The translations under genes and the position numbers were made by a program. A stretch of DNA of 64,000 bases from Telluria beijingensis. Its GTDB lineage: Bacteria > Pseudomonadota > Gammaproteobacteria > Burkholderiales > Burkholderiaceae_D. The stretch lies in the NCBI RefSeq assembly GCF_030770395.1, contig NZ_CP132480.1, forward strand, positions 2,819,386-2,883,385. The letters are read 5' to 3'. Below the pieces are notes generated by a model. The model worked only from the letters and a program-made list of their open reading frames with translations. It searched no databases and had not been told where the DNA came from. Shown piece by piece: positions 39,229 through 48,189 of the stretch. Numbering within the stretch: position 1 is the stretch's first letter; each line of letters opens with the position of its first letter.

Positions 39229-40175
39229 TTTGCCGCCGTCGCTTTCGTCGCATCGGTAGGCGCCGTCGGATTCGACAGGCTCCACACATAGGCCGCCAGC
39301 ACGTGCACCTTCTCCTCGCCCAGGAAGTCGCCGAAGGCCGGCATGGTGTTGGTGCGGCCCTTGCGGATCGTCTCCATCACGGTCTCGACGCTGCCGCCAT
39401 AGAGCCAGGTCTTGTCGGCCAGGTTCGGCGCGCCGAGCATCGTGTTGCCCTTGCTGTCGGCGCCGTGGCAGGCCACGCAGGTGGCGAACTTCGGCTTGCC
39501 GAAGGCGACCTTGATCGGATCGGCCGACAGGCCGGACAGCGAGCGCACGTAGTGGGCCACGCTCTCGACGTCCTTGTCCGACCCCAGCGCCGCGCCCATC
39601 GGCGGCATCATGCCGGTGCGGCCGTTCATGATCGAGGTCTTGATCGCGTCCGGCGCGCCGCCATGCAGCCAGTCGCTGTCCGCCAGGTTCGGGAAGCCCT
39701 TGGAGCCGCGCGCGTCCGAGCCATGACATTGCGAGCAATACGTCAGGAACAGGCGCTCACCGATCGCGTGGGCCTGCGGGTCGGCCGCCACCGCCTTCAG
39801 GTCGAGCTTTTTATACTGCTCGAACAGCGGGCCGTATTCGGCCTTCGCTTGTTGCAGCTCATCCTGGTATTCCCCTACCTGGTTCCAGCCAAGCGTCCCG
39901 CGAAAGGCGCCCAGGCCGGGATACAGCACCAGGTAGGCGGCGGCGAACAGGATCGACAGCCAGAACATGACGATCCACCAGCGCGGCATCGGCGTGTTCA
40001 ATTCGGTCAGGTCTTCGTCCCAGACATGGCCGGTGGTCTGCTGCGGCTTGCCGTCGGCATCGAGCCTGACCTTGAACTTGGACTGCGACCACAGCAGGAT
40101 GCCGCAACCGGCGATCGACAGGATCGTGATCACCGCGACGTAGTAATGCCAGAAATCGTTGAAGAAGTCGGCCAT
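39225..40175 (-). CDS. ccoP: cbb3-type cytochrome c oxidase subunit III, di-haem
   Basis: 316 aa. Two N-terminal helices, then two cytochrome c domains with CSQCH (Cys147, Cys150, His151) and CVACH (Cys233, Cys236, His237); axial Met candidates are in GMMPPMGAAL and TNTMPAFGDFL. CcoP passes electrons from cytochrome c to CcoO/CcoN. One base separates its start from the ccoQ stop, and its stop overlaps ccoG, so the operon is tightly coupled. Confidence 0.95.
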   Translation of the reverse strand: MADFFNDFWHYYVAVITILSIAGCGILLWSQSKFKVRLDADGKPQQTTGHVWDEDLTELNTPMPRWWIVMFWLSILFAAAYLVLYPGLGAFRGTLGWNQVGEYQDELQQAKAEYGPLFEQYKKLDLKAVAADPQAHAIGERLFLTYCSQCHGSDARGSKGFPNLADSDWLHGGAPDAIKTSIMNGRTGMMPPMGAALGSDKDVESVAHYVRSLSGLSADPIKVAFGKPKFATCVACHGADSKGNTMLGAPNLADKTWLYGGSVETVMETIRKGRTNTMPAFGDFLGEEKVHVLAAYVWSLSNPTAPTDATKATAAK

Positions 40176-40176
40176 G

Positions 40177-40347
40177 TCAATGCTCCCCGCCGTCGATGGC
40201 GTCGTCGGCGAATGGCAGCAGCGCCGCCGCGTCGAAGTCGCTGCCCTTGTGCAGCAGATAGGTCCAGCCCACGATGCCCATGAAGGTCGCGAAGCTGACC
40301 ACGGTCATGACGCTGCTGGCGTCGTCGAAGATATGTTGAAGCGCCAT
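40177..40347 (-). CDS. ccoQ: cbb3-type oxidase subunit IV (CcoQ)
   Basis: 56 aa with one membrane helix (SVMTVVSFATFMGIVGWTYLL) and a short acidic tail, the size and position of CcoQ/FixQ, which stabilises the complex. It starts two bases after ccoO ends and is followed directly by ccoP. A longer frame in the same phase, open to 40713, is not coding. Confidence 0.9.
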   Translation of the reverse strand: MALQHIFDDASSVMTVVSFATFMGIVGWTYLLHKGSDFDAAALLPFADDAIDGGEH

Positions 40348-40348
40348 C

Positions 40349-40963
40349 TCAGTTCCTCGTCTTGATCTGGGTGCCCAGGCCCTGCAGGTAGGCGACCAGC
40401 GCATCCTGCTCGGTCTTGTCGACCAGTTCCTGGGGCGCGGAGGCGATCTCCGCATCGGTATAGGGCACGCCGACGCGCTGCAGCGCGCGCATCTTCGGCA
40501 TGATCTCGGCCGGCACCAGTTTGGTGGTCGCCAGCCATGGATAGCCCGGCATGTTCGACTCGGGCACCACGTCGCGCGGGTTGTCGAGGTGGGTGCGGTG
40601 CCATTCGTCGCTGTAGCGGCCGCCCACCCGCGCCAGGTCGGGACCGGTGCGCTTGGAACCCCACTGGAACGGGTGTTCATAGACCGATTCGCCGGCCACC
40701 GAATAGTGGCCATAGCGCTCGGTCTCGGCCCGGAAGGGCCGGATCATCTGCGAGTGGCAGCCGTAGCAGCCCTCGCGGATGTACACGTCGCGGCCGGCCA
40801 GGCGCAGCGGCGAGTACGGCTTGAGGCCGGCGACCGGTTCGGTGGTCGACTTCTGGAAGAACAGCGGCACGATCTCGACCAGGCCGCCGAAGGAGATGAC
40901 CAGCAGGACCAGGCCGATCAGCAGCCACACATTCTTCTCGATCCACTCATGGGTGAACTTCAT
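40349..40963 (-). CDS. ccoO: cbb3-type cytochrome c oxidase subunit II, mono-haem
   Basis: 204 aa. N-terminal anchor ([20 protein letters not shown]), then a cytochrome c domain with CYGCH (Cys66, Cys69, His70) and the characteristic [18 protein letters not shown], with a further Met motif [15 protein letters not shown] six bases before the ATG at 40963 decides the start; an extension to 41008 lies in front of this site. Confidence 0.95.
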   Translation of the reverse strand: MKFTHEWIEKNVWLLIGLVLLVISFGGLVEIVPLFFQKSTTEPVAGLKPYSPLRLAGRDVYIREGCYGCHSQMIRPFRAETERYGHYSVAGESVYEHPFQWGSKRTGPDLARVGGRYSDEWHRTHLDNPRDVVPESNMPGYPWLATTKLVPAEIMPKMRALQRVGVPYTDAEIASAPQELVDKTEQDALVAYLQGLGTQIKTRN

Positions 40964-40979
40964 TGCAAACTCCTCTTCT

Positions 40980-42440
40980 TCAGGCGGGGACGACGTGTTC
41001 GGCTTCATTGACGCCGCGCGGATTCTTCGGCCCCAGCGGGATCGGGACGTCGACGCTCTTCGTGCCGCGCATCGTCATCCAGGTGTTCCAGGCCATCAGC
41101 GCCATGCCCGACAGGTACAGAAGGCCGCCGGTGACGCGGATCACGTAGTAGGGATACGTGGCCTTGACGCTCTCGGCGAAGGTATAGGTCAGGGTGCCGT
41201 CGGCATTCACCGCGCGCCACATCAGGCCCTGCATCACGCCGGCGATCCACATCGACGCGATGTACAGCACGACGCCGATGGTCGCCACCCAGAAGTGGGT
41301 CTCGACCATCGCGACGCTGTGCATCTGCTTCTTGCCGGCGACGCGCGGGATGATGTAGTAGATCGAACCCATGGTGATGAAGCCGACCCAGCCCAGGGCG
41401 CCTGCGTGGACGTGGGCGACGGTCCAGTCGGTGTAGTGCGACAGTGCGTTGATGGTCTTGATCGACATCATCGGGCCCTCGAAGGTGGCCATGCCGTAGA
41501 ACGACAGCGAGACGATCATGAATTTCAGGAGCGGATCGGAGCGCAGCTTGTGCCAGGCGCCCGACAGGGTCATGATCCCGTTGATCATGCCGCCCCACGA
41601 CGGCGCCAGCAGGATGATCGAGAACACCATGCCCAGCGACTGGGTCCAGTCGGGCAGCGCGGTGTAGTGCAGATGGTGCGGGCCGGCCCACATATAGGTG
41701 AAGATCAGGGCCCAGAAGTGGACGATCGACAGTCGGTACGAGTACACCGGACGCTCGGCCTGCTTGGGGATGAAGTAGTACACCATGCCCAGGTAGCCGG
41801 CGGTGAGGATGAAGCCGACCGCATTATGGCCATACCACCACTGGATCATGGCGTCCTGCACGCCCGAATAGACCGAATACGATTTCATCAGCGAGGCGGG
41901 CGACGTCATGCCGTTCACGATGTGCAGGATGGCGACCGCCAGGATGAAGGCGCCGAAGAACCAGTTGGCGACGTAGATGTGCCTGACCCGGCGCTTGACG
42001 ATGGTGCCGAAAAACACCACGGCGTAGGCGACCCAGACGATGGCGATCAGGATCGCGATCGGCCATTCGAGTTCGGCGTATTCCTTGCCGCGCGTGAAAC
42101 CCATCGGCAGGCTGACGGCGGCGCACAGCAGCACTGCCTGCCAGCCCCAGAAGGTGAAGGCGGCCAGCCGGTCCGAGAACAGGCGCACCTGGCAGGTGCG
42201 CTGCACCACGTAGTACGAGGTGGCGAACAGCCCGCAGATGCCGAAGGCGAAGATGACCGCGTTGGTGTGCAGCGGGCGCAGGCGCCCGTAGCTGAGCCAG
42301 GGGATGTCGAAATTGAGCGCGGGCCAGGCCAGCTGGGCCGCGATGAACACCCCCGCCGCCATGCCGATCACGCCCCAGACCACGGTCGCGATGGCAAACT
42401 GGCGCACGATCTTGTAGTTATAGTTTAGACTGCTGTCCAA
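40980..42440 (-). CDS. ccoN: cbb3-type cytochrome c oxidase subunit I (catalytic)
   Basis: About 486 aa, twelve-helix haem-copper oxidase subunit. Haem and CuB ligands are visible: [11 protein letters not shown] (low-spin haem His), [10 protein letters not shown] with the CuB His and the cross-linked Tyr region, [13 protein letters not shown] (two CuB His), and [12 protein letters not shown] (haem His pair). Reduces O2 at very low concentration. The start is a TTG at 42440 preceded by AGGAG with six bases spacing; a GTG at 42461 would add seven residues but has no Shine-Dalgarno. First gene of ccoNOQPGH, with an FNR box 70 bp upstream. Confidence 0.95.
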   Translation of the reverse strand: MDSSLNYNYKIVRQFAIATVVWGVIGMAAGVFIAAQLAWPALNFDIPWLSYGRLRPLHTNAVIFAFGICGLFATSYYVVQRTCQVRLFSDRLAAFTFWGWQAVLLCAAVSLPMGFTRGKEYAELEWPIAILIAIVWVAYAVVFFGTIVKRRVRHIYVANWFFGAFILAVAILHIVNGMTSPASLMKSYSVYSGVQDAMIQWWYGHNAVGFILTAGYLGMVYYFIPKQAERPVYSYRLSIVHFWALIFTYMWAGPHHLHYTALPDWTQSLGMVFSIILLAPSWGGMINGIMTLSGAWHKLRSDPLLKFMIVSLSFYGMATFEGPMMSIKTINALSHYTDWTVAHVHAGALGWVGFITMGSIYYIIPRVAGKKQMHSVAMVETHFWVATIGVVLYIASMWIAGVMQGLMWRAVNADGTLTYTFAESVKATYPYYVIRVTGGLLYLSGMALMAWNTWMTMRGTKSVDVPIPLGPKNPRGVNEAEHVVPA

Positions 42441-42507
42441 GGTACTCTCCTGAAATGACACGAATGAGTGACAGTCAGGAGTGTGCGTTTACGAACCTTA
42501 AAAATCC

Positions 42508-42521
42508 TTGATCTGAATCAA
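42508..42521. promoter_or_regulatory. FNR box upstream of ccoN
   Basis: TTGATCTGAATCAA matches the FNR consensus TTGAT-N4-ATCAA perfectly. Its centre is about 74 bp before the ccoN start codon. Expected role: anaerobic/microaerobic activation of ccoNOQPGH by the FNR encoded at 21.4 kb. Confidence 0.85.
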
Positions 42522-42616
42522 AATGTTCCTTAATGGATAGAGTATGGGAACGTTGGTTGTGGCGCTATCCGTACCCGAGCCGCGGCCCTTTCTTCCACGA
42601 TTCCACGGGCATCGTT

Positions 42617-42630
42617 TTGAGATGAATCAA
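42617..42630. promoter_or_regulatory. FNR-like box upstream of the zinc-finger gene
   Basis: TTGAGATGAATCAA differs from consensus by one base (TTGAG instead of TTGAT). It lies 66 bp before the DksA/TraR-like gene on the plus strand, in the same 255-bp region as the ccoN box, so each divergent gene has its own site. Confidence 0.6.
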
Positions 42631-42695
42631 GTCCAAAACTAGACGGCCCGCCATGTTCCGGGGGGCTTTTCCTCACTCACCAATAAGGAATCGCT

Positions 42696-43094
42696 ATGCC
42701 GCCTCTTTCCCAATCCGTTCACCAAGAAATGTCCAAGCGCCTGAACGCGGCGCGTGAAGACCTGCTCGGCGCTGTGCGTGCGCGCACCACGGCCGACGAG
42801 GGCGACGCCCCGTCGATCGGCCCGCTCGCGCACGAAGCGCAGGGCGACGACCGCAACACCGCCGAGATGATAGGCCACGACGAAGTCCACCTGGCCGAGC
42901 ACGATGCGAACACCCTGCACGAGATCGATGTCGCCCTCGGCAAGCTGGAGGCCGGCGGCGCCGGCATCTGCGAATCGTGCGGACGCGAGATCCCCGACGC
43001 GCGCCTGCTGGCCACGCCGACGGTGCGCATGTGTATCGAGTGCCAGGACCGCATCGAGAAGGAAAGCGGCATCGGCCGCGGTCCGAGCATGTGA
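42696..43094 (+). CDS. DksA/TraR C4-type zinc-finger protein
   Basis: 132 aa. A helical N-terminal coiled-coil region (VHQEMSKRLNAAREDLLGAVRAR, LHEIDVALGKLEAGG) leads to a C4 zinc finger CESCGREIPDARLLATPTVR-MCIEC (CxxC-x17-CxxC). That is the layout of DksA/TraR proteins, which insert into the RNA polymerase secondary channel. AAGGA before the ATG supports the start. It is the only plus-strand gene within the cco/hemN cluster and has its own FNR-like box, so it may adjust transcription on the shift to low oxygen. Confidence 0.88.
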   Translation: MPPLSQSVHQEMSKRLNAAREDLLGAVRARTTADEGDAPSIGPLAHEAQGDDRNTAEMIGHDEVHLAEHDANTLHEIDVALGKLEAGGAGICESCGREIPDARLLATPTVRMCIECQDRIEKESGIGRGPSM

Positions 43095-43105
43095 TTCAAT
43101 GGTGG

Positions 43106-43127
43106 GGTGGGCGTCAGAACGCCCACC
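43106..43127. terminator. bidirectional hairpin between the zinc-finger gene and ccoS
   Basis: GGTGGGCGT pairs perfectly with ACGCCCACC around a CAGA loop, 12 bp after the plus-strand stop and 5 bp after the ccoS stop on the minus strand. No strong T-run on either side, so a shared attenuating terminator is likely but not proven. Confidence 0.5.
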
Positions 43128-43132
43128 TCACG

Positions 43133-43288
43133 TCAACCGTTGCCGCCGCGATCATCGTCCTGTAACACACGGTAAGCCGGCCCTTCCAGGTCATCGAACT
43201 GCCCGCTGTCGGCGGCGCCGAAGAACACCCAGAGAGCCGCGGCCACCACCGCCACGCTGAGCGGTACCAGCAAATACAAGGCTTCCAT
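43133..43288 (-). CDS. ccoS: cbb3 oxidase assembly protein CcoS
   Basis: 51 aa, beginning MEALYLLVPLSVAVVAAALWVFF: one membrane helix, then a short tail with DDLEGPAYRVLQDDD. This matches CcoS/FixS, which is needed to insert cofactors into cbb3 oxidase. It starts three bases after the ccoI stop, so it is the last gene of hemN-safE-ccoI-ccoS. Confidence 0.9.
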   Translation of the reverse strand: MEALYLLVPLSVAVVAAALWVFFGAADSGQFDDLEGPAYRVLQDDDRGGNG

Positions 43289-43291
43289 CCC

Positions 43292-45742
43292 CTAGTCCTT
43301 TCGCAAGCGCAGCGCATTGAGCACGACCACGGCCGAACTCGCCGCCATGCCGATCCCCGCCATCCACGGATTGAGCAGGCCCATCGCCGCCGCCGGGATC
43401 GCCGCCAGGTTGTACACCGTCGCCCAGGTCAGGTTCTGGCGGATCACCGCCAGCGTGCGGCGCGACGTGTCGAGGGTGTCGGCCAGCGGCGCCAGGCTGT
43501 CGCCCATCAGCACGCCATCCGCATGCAGCTGCGCCAACTCGGCGCCGCGCCCCATCGCGAACGAGACGTCGGCCCCGCGCAGCACCGCGGCATCGTTGAT
43601 GCCGTCACCGATCATCGCCACCACCGCCCCGTCCTGCTGCAGGCGCCGCACATAGGCCAGCTTCTCTTGCGGCAGCTTGCCGCCGATGGCGGTCGGGATG
43701 CCCAGTTCGGCCGCCACCGCCTGCGCGGCGTGCTGTTCGTCGCCGCTGAGCAGGACCACGGCCTTGCCGCCGGCGCGGATGCGGCGCACCACCTCGGCCG
43801 CCTCTGGCCGCAGGCCGTCGGCCAGGTCGAAGCGCGCCAGCCAGCCTTCGCTGTTGCCGAGCCAGACCGAGGTGGTCCCGGCCGGCACCGCGGCGCGCGC
43901 CGCACCGCCGGCCACGCCGGCGACCCACGCCGCGCTGCCCACCCGGTAATAACGGCCGTCCACCCAGCCGGCGACGCCCTGGCCGACCGTGAACTGGGTC
44001 CGTTCGGCATGAGCGGCGTCGCCATTCTCCGCCGCTGCGGCGTCGCGGATCGCCTGCGCCAGCGGATGCGGGTTGTCTGCTTCCAGCGCCGCCGCCACGC
44101 GCAGGCAGTCGAGGCCGGCCATCCCGCCCACCGACAGGGTCTGGCGCAGCAATGGCCGGCCATGGGTGAGCGTGCCGGTCTTGTCGAACACCACGTGGGT
44201 CGCGCGGTCGAGGGTCTCGAGCGTGTGCGGCTGCACCGCCAGCACGCCGCGCCGCAGCAGGCGGTTGGTGGCGGCGGCCAGCGCGGTCGGCGTGGCCAGC
44301 GACAGCGCGCACGGGCAGGACACCACCAGCACCGCGATCGCCACCTGCCAGGCCTTGCCGGGATCGACCTGCTGCCAGGCGAACCAGGCCAGCACCGTCA
44401 GTCCCAGCAGGGCGAGCACGAACCAGGCCGCGACCCGGTCGGCCCATAGCGCCAGCGCCGGCTTGCCCTGCCCCGCGCGCTCGACCAGGCGCACCAGCAT
44501 GGAAAGAAGACTGTCGTGCGCGGTCGAGCTCACGCGCAGCACGATGGCCTCGGCCACGTTGACCGCGCCGCCCGGCACCGCGTCGCCGACGCCGCGCGCC
44601 TGGGTGCGGCTCTCGCCGGTGAGCAGCGCCAAGTCCACCTCGGTCGTGCCCTCGACGATCACGCCGTCGGCCGGCGCCGCCTGGCCGGCGCGCACCAGCA
44701 CCAGGTCGTCCACCCGCAGGCTGGCGGCACGGACGAGTTCAGTGTCACGCAGGTGCGCATTGCCGCGCAGGCGAAGCGCCGATGGCGGCAAGCCCTGCTG
44801 CAGGCGCTCGAGCGCGCCGGCGGCCTTGCGACGCGCGTTCAGTTCCAGGTAGCGGCTGCCCAGCAGCAGGAATACGAACATGGTGACCGAGTCGAAGTAC
44901 ACGTCGCCGGCGCCGGCGAGCAAGGCATGCACGCTGCCGGCGAAGGCTGCGCCGATTCCCAGCGCGACCGGCACGTCCATGCCCGGCATGCCACGTCGCA
45001 GGTCGCGCCAGGCGCCGGCGAAGAAAGGCTGGGCCGAATACAGCAGCGCCGGCAGGGTCAGGACGAAGGAGGCCCAGTGCATCAGCGCCGTCATGGCCGC
45101 GTCCATCGTGCCCTCGTCGGCCATGTACACCGGCACCGCGTACATCATCACCTGCATCATCGACAGGCCAGCCACGAACAGCTGGCGGAACAGCTTCCTG
45201 CGCGCCCGTTCGAGCCGTTCGCCATGGCGCTGCGCGTCGTACGGGAAGGCGCCGTAGCCGATCGCGCGCAGGGTGCGCAGGATGACGCTCGGCCGGCACG
45301 TGGCCGGATCCCAGCGCACGAACAGGCGTTCGGTGGCCACGTTCAGGCTGGCGTCCAGCACGCCGGGCAGCTGGCGCAGGCGGCGTTCGATCAGCCACAC
45401 GCAGGCGGCGCAGCGGATGCCCTCGACCGTGAAGCTGGCTTCGCCATCGAGGCCGGCGCCGTCGAGCAGGTCGAGTTCGGGCGCATTGGCGGCCTCGATA
45501 TCGGCCTGGGCGGCGTAGGCGGTACGGGTGGCGTAGTAGTCGGCGAAGCCGCCGTCGACGATGGCCTCGGCCGCCGCCGCGCATCCCGGGCAGCACATGC
45601 GCTGCACATTGCCGCCGATCGTGGCGTGCCAGTTGCCGGCGGCCGGCACCGGCAAGCCGCAGTGGAAACACCCGGCGGGCAGCGCACGCACCGCCGCCGC
45701 GGCAGCCACGTCGCGCACCGCTTCTTCAAGGACCGCGCTCAT
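43292..45742 (-). CDS. ccoI: copper-exporting P1B-type ATPase for cbb3 oxidase (CcoI/FixI)
   Basis: 816 aa. An N-terminal Cys-rich putative metal-binding region (CFHCGLPV, Cys25/Cys28, and CCPGCAAAAE) is followed by a heavy-metal-associated domain (GIRCAACVW). The membrane metal site is CPC (VVSCPCALSLA), the phosphorylated Asp lies in FDKTGTLTHG, and the hinge is GDGINDAAVL. Delivers Cu(I) across the membrane for the CuB centre of CcoN. GGGGAGG five bases before the ATG fixes the start at 45742. Its ATG overlaps the stop of the SafE-like gene, and ccoS follows. Confidence 0.94.
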   Translation of the reverse strand: MSAVLEEAVRDVAAAAAVRALPAGCFHCGLPVPAAGNWHATIGGNVQRMCCPGCAAAAEAIVDGGFADYYATRTAYAAQADIEAANAPELDLLDGAGLDGEASFTVEGIRCAACVWLIERRLRQLPGVLDASLNVATERLFVRWDPATCRPSVILRTLRAIGYGAFPYDAQRHGERLERARRKLFRQLFVAGLSMMQVMMYAVPVYMADEGTMDAAMTALMHWASFVLTLPALLYSAQPFFAGAWRDLRRGMPGMDVPVALGIGAAFAGSVHALLAGAGDVYFDSVTMFVFLLLGSRYLELNARRKAAGALERLQQGLPPSALRLRGNAHLRDTELVRAASLRVDDLVLVRAGQAAPADGVIVEGTTEVDLALLTGESRTQARGVGDAVPGGAVNVAEAIVLRVSSTAHDSLLSMLVRLVERAGQGKPALALWADRVAAWFVLALLGLTVLAWFAWQQVDPGKAWQVAIAVLVVSCPCALSLATPTALAAATNRLLRRGVLAVQPHTLETLDRATHVVFDKTGTLTHGRPLLRQTLSVGGMAGLDCLRVAAALEADNPHPLAQAIRDAAAAENGDAAHAERTQFTVGQGVAGWVDGRYYRVGSAAWVAGVAGGAARAAVPAGTTSVWLGNSEGWLARFDLADGLRPEAAEVVRRIRAGGKAVVLLSGDEQHAAQAVAAELGIPTAIGGKLPQEKLAYVRRLQQDGAVVAMIGDGINDAAVLRGADVSFAMGRGAELAQLHADGVLMGDSLAPLADTLDTSRRTLAVIRQNLTWATVYNLAAIPAAAMGLLNPWMAGIGMAASSAVVVLNALRLRKD

Positions 45743-46518
45743 ATCGACCTCCCCACGCTCAGGCACAATTCATGCATCCAGCCCGGCGGCAGGCCGCCGG
45801 CAGCGCGCGCCAGGCCGAGGATGCCGAAGGCCAGGATCGCCAGCCCGCAGGCGAGGCGCACCGCGCGCCGCGCCGCCAGTGCGCGCAGCCTGGCGCCGGC
45901 CAGGCCGAGGGCCGCGAGCATCGGCAAGGTGCCCAGGCCGAAGGCCAGCATCACGCCGGCGCCGTCCAGCGCCGAGCCGCTCAGCATGGCCGTCACCAGC
46001 ACGCTATAGACCATCCCGCACGGCAGCCAGCCCCACAGGGCGCCGAGCGCGAACATGCGCGCGCCGCCCGCCGGTGCGCCATTCACCCGCCGCAGCAGCG
46101 GCGAGACCTGCCGCCACAACGCCTGGCCGGCCCGCTCGACGCTGGCCAGGCCGCGCCAGGCATCCATCAGGAACAGGCCCAGCACGACCAGCATCAGGTT
46201 GGCGGCCCAGTAGAACCCCGCCTGCAGCGCCGGCAATGACGCCAGCGACGCGGCCCCGCCGGCCAGCCCTCCAGCCAGCGCGCCGGCCATCACGTAGCTG
46301 GCGATGCGGCCGGCGTTATACGCCCCGACGTACGCCAGCGCGGCCCCGCCGGCCGCGGTCTCGCTGCGCACAGGCACCGGAAAAGCCGGCGCCCGCAGCA
46401 GCGGCGCCGGCCTGCGCGGCAATGAGAGCGCACCGACGATCCCGCCGCACATGCCGGCGCAGTGCACGCTGCCGGCCAGGCCGACCAGGAACACGGGGAA
46501 CAGGCTGATGCCGCTCAT
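45739..46518 (-). CDS. sulfite exporter TauE/SafE family protein in the cbb3 cluster
   Basis: 259 aa with about six membrane helices. The opening FPVFLVGLAGSVHCAGMCGGIVGAL, with a Cys pair in a membrane setting, and the later LWGWLPCGMVYSVLVTA are typical of SafE-like/DsbD-related proteins found beside ccoI. They are thought to help copper or thiol handling in oxidase biogenesis. The start lies 11 bases after hemN ends and its TGA overlaps the ccoI ATG. The role is inferred from context. Confidence 0.85.
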   Translation of the reverse strand: MSGISLFPVFLVGLAGSVHCAGMCGGIVGALSLPRRPAPLLRAPAFPVPVRSETAAGGAALAYVGAYNAGRIASYVMAGALAGGLAGGAASLASLPALQAGFYWAANLMLVVLGLFLMDAWRGLASVERAGQALWRQVSPLLRRVNGAPAGGARMFALGALWGWLPCGMVYSVLVTAMLSGSALDGAGVMLAFGLGTLPMLAALGLAGARLRALAARRAVRLACGLAILAFGILGLARAAGGLPPGWMHELCLSVGRSI

Positions 46519-46529
46519 GTGCGTCGTCC

Positions 46530-47984
46530 CTACACGGTCTGCGAGTGGCGGGGCCCCTCGCCCGGGCGGGCGAGATAGCGGTCGAAGACCATGCACACAT
46601 TGCGGATCAGCAGGCGCCCCTTCATGGTGACGATGATCCATTCGGGATCGACCTGCACCAGGCCATCGTCCTGCAGCGCGCGCAGCGCTGCCAGTTCGCC
46701 CGCGAAGTGGTGCGCGAAGACGATCGGGAAGGCTTGCTCGATGGCAGGGATCGACAGCTCGAACTGGCACATCAGCTGCTGGATGATCGCGCGCCGCAGC
46801 GCGTCGTCCATCGACAGGCGGATGCCGCGCTGCACCGGCAGCTCGTTGCGGTCGATCAGCTCGTAGTATTCGTCGAGCGTCTTGACGTTCTGGCTGTAGG
46901 TGGCGCCCACGGCGCCGATGCTCGACACCCCGCAGGCCACCAGGTCGGCGTCGGCATGGGTCGAATAGCCCTGGAAGTTGCGATGCAGCCGGCCCTGGCG
47001 CTGGGCCACGGCCAGGTCGTCGTCGGGCCGCGCAAAATGGTCCATGCCGATGTACACGTAGCCGGCCGCGCCGAGGCGCTCGATGCACAGCTGGAGCATC
47101 GCGAGCTTTGTGTCGCTGTCCGGCATGTCCGCCTGCAGGATGCGGCGCTGCGGCTTGAACAGGTGCGGCATGTGGGCGTAGTGATAGACCGAGATGCGGT
47201 CGGGGCCGGCCTTGACCACCTGGTCGAGGGTGCGCGCCATGCTGGCCAGGGTCTGCTTCGGCAGGCCGTAGATCAAATCGATGCTCACCGAACGGAAGCC
47301 GGCGGCGCGCGCGGCGCCGATGATGGCCACTGTCTCGGCCTGGGGCTGGACCCGGTTGACCGCCTTCTGCACCTCGCGGTCGAAATCCTGTACGCCCAGG
47401 CTGATGCGATTGAAACCCTGGCGTCGCAGGCTGTGTACCCGCTCGACCGACACGGTGCGCGGATCGACCTCGATCGAATACTCGCCCCGCTCGTCGGGGG
47501 CGAATGTGAAGCAGCGTCGCAGGTGCGCCATCAGCTCGCCCATCTGCGCGTCCGTCAGGTAAGTGGGGGTGCCGCCGCCGAAATGCAGTTGCTCGACCTC
47601 GTTCATGCCGGCGAACAGCAGGCCCTGCATCTCGACCTCGCGCTTCAGGTAAGCCAGGTAAGTAGCCGCCTTGTCGCGCCGTTTGGTGACGATCTTGTTG
47701 CAGGCGCAGTAGTAGCACACGCTCTCGCAGAAAGGGATATGCAGGTACAGCGACAGCGGGCGCTTGGCGCGGGTGCGCACGCCGGCCACCGCGTGCAGGT
47801 AGTCGCGGTAGCCGAAGTCGGCGCTGAAGCGGTCGGCGGTCGGATAGGAGGTGTAGCGGGGGCCGGACTTGCCCAGCCGGGCCAGCAGGTCGCCGTCGAA
47901 TTCGACGACCGGGTGGAAGGCGATGGGAGACTGGGCGGGTGGTGGCGCGGACGGCGCCGCTTGCGCTTCGACGTGCATGATCAT
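46530..47984 (-). CDS. hemN: oxygen-independent coproporphyrinogen III oxidase
   Basis: 484 aa radical SAM enzyme that makes protoporphyrinogen IX without O2. The cluster motif CxxxCxxC is in IPFCESVCYYCACN (Cys86, Cys90, Cys93), and the GGGTPTYL and EVDPRTV segments follow, with the C-terminal HemN domain. The start ATG at 47984 has GGAG four bases before it; another ATG two codons in is also possible. It leads the hemN-safE-ccoI-ccoS group and has an FNR-like box upstream, so haem supply should rise together with the oxidase. Confidence 0.94.
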   Translation of the reverse strand: MIMHVEAQAAPSAPPPAQSPIAFHPVVEFDGDLLARLGKSGPRYTSYPTADRFSADFGYRDYLHAVAGVRTRAKRPLSLYLHIPFCESVCYYCACNKIVTKRRDKAATYLAYLKREVEMQGLLFAGMNEVEQLHFGGGTPTYLTDAQMGELMAHLRRCFTFAPDERGEYSIEVDPRTVSVERVHSLRRQGFNRISLGVQDFDREVQKAVNRVQPQAETVAIIGAARAAGFRSVSIDLIYGLPKQTLASMARTLDQVVKAGPDRISVYHYAHMPHLFKPQRRILQADMPDSDTKLAMLQLCIERLGAAGYVYIGMDHFARPDDDLAVAQRQGRLHRNFQGYSTHADADLVACGVSSIGAVGATYSQNVKTLDEYYELIDRNELPVQRGIRLSMDDALRRAIIQQLMCQFELSIPAIEQAFPIVFAHHFAGELAALRALQDDGLVQVDPEWIIVTMKGRLLIRNVCMVFDRYLARPGEGPRHSQTV

Positions 47985-48066
47985 GAAACTCCAGCTGCGG
48001 CCACTGTGCGGAAATGCAAAATGGCTCGATTAGCTGTCAGTTTATTGATCTGCTTCGAACAAAACC

Positions 48067-48080
48067 TTGACCTGCATCAA
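48067..48080. promoter_or_regulatory. FNR-like box upstream of hemN
   Basis: TTGACCTGCATCAA differs from consensus by one base in the left half. It lies about 83 bp before the hemN start and 28 bp from the left end of the IS element, so the element has come close to the promoter but has not cut this site. Confidence 0.65.
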
Positions 48081-48106
48081 ATATGGCTGAGTCCGTCCCT
48101 ACTTCA

Positions 48107-48128
48107 TAGGCGCTGTTCGCGTTAGTTC
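48107..48128 (+). repeat. left terminal inverted repeat of the IS
   Basis: Matches the reverse complement of 49159-49180 at 21 of 22 positions; the mismatch is T versus C at position 16 of the repeat. Confidence 0.85.
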
Positions 48129-48189
48129 GGCGAACCTTTCCTGACCGGCCTTGTCTCAATTACTGTCGAGTCTTCCGAAGGGGGCGGCC

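Noticed and set aside
39229..39738. Long N-terminal extension of CcoG
   Set aside because: It is out of frame with and inside ccoP; the ATGA overlap at 39225-39228 is the true start.
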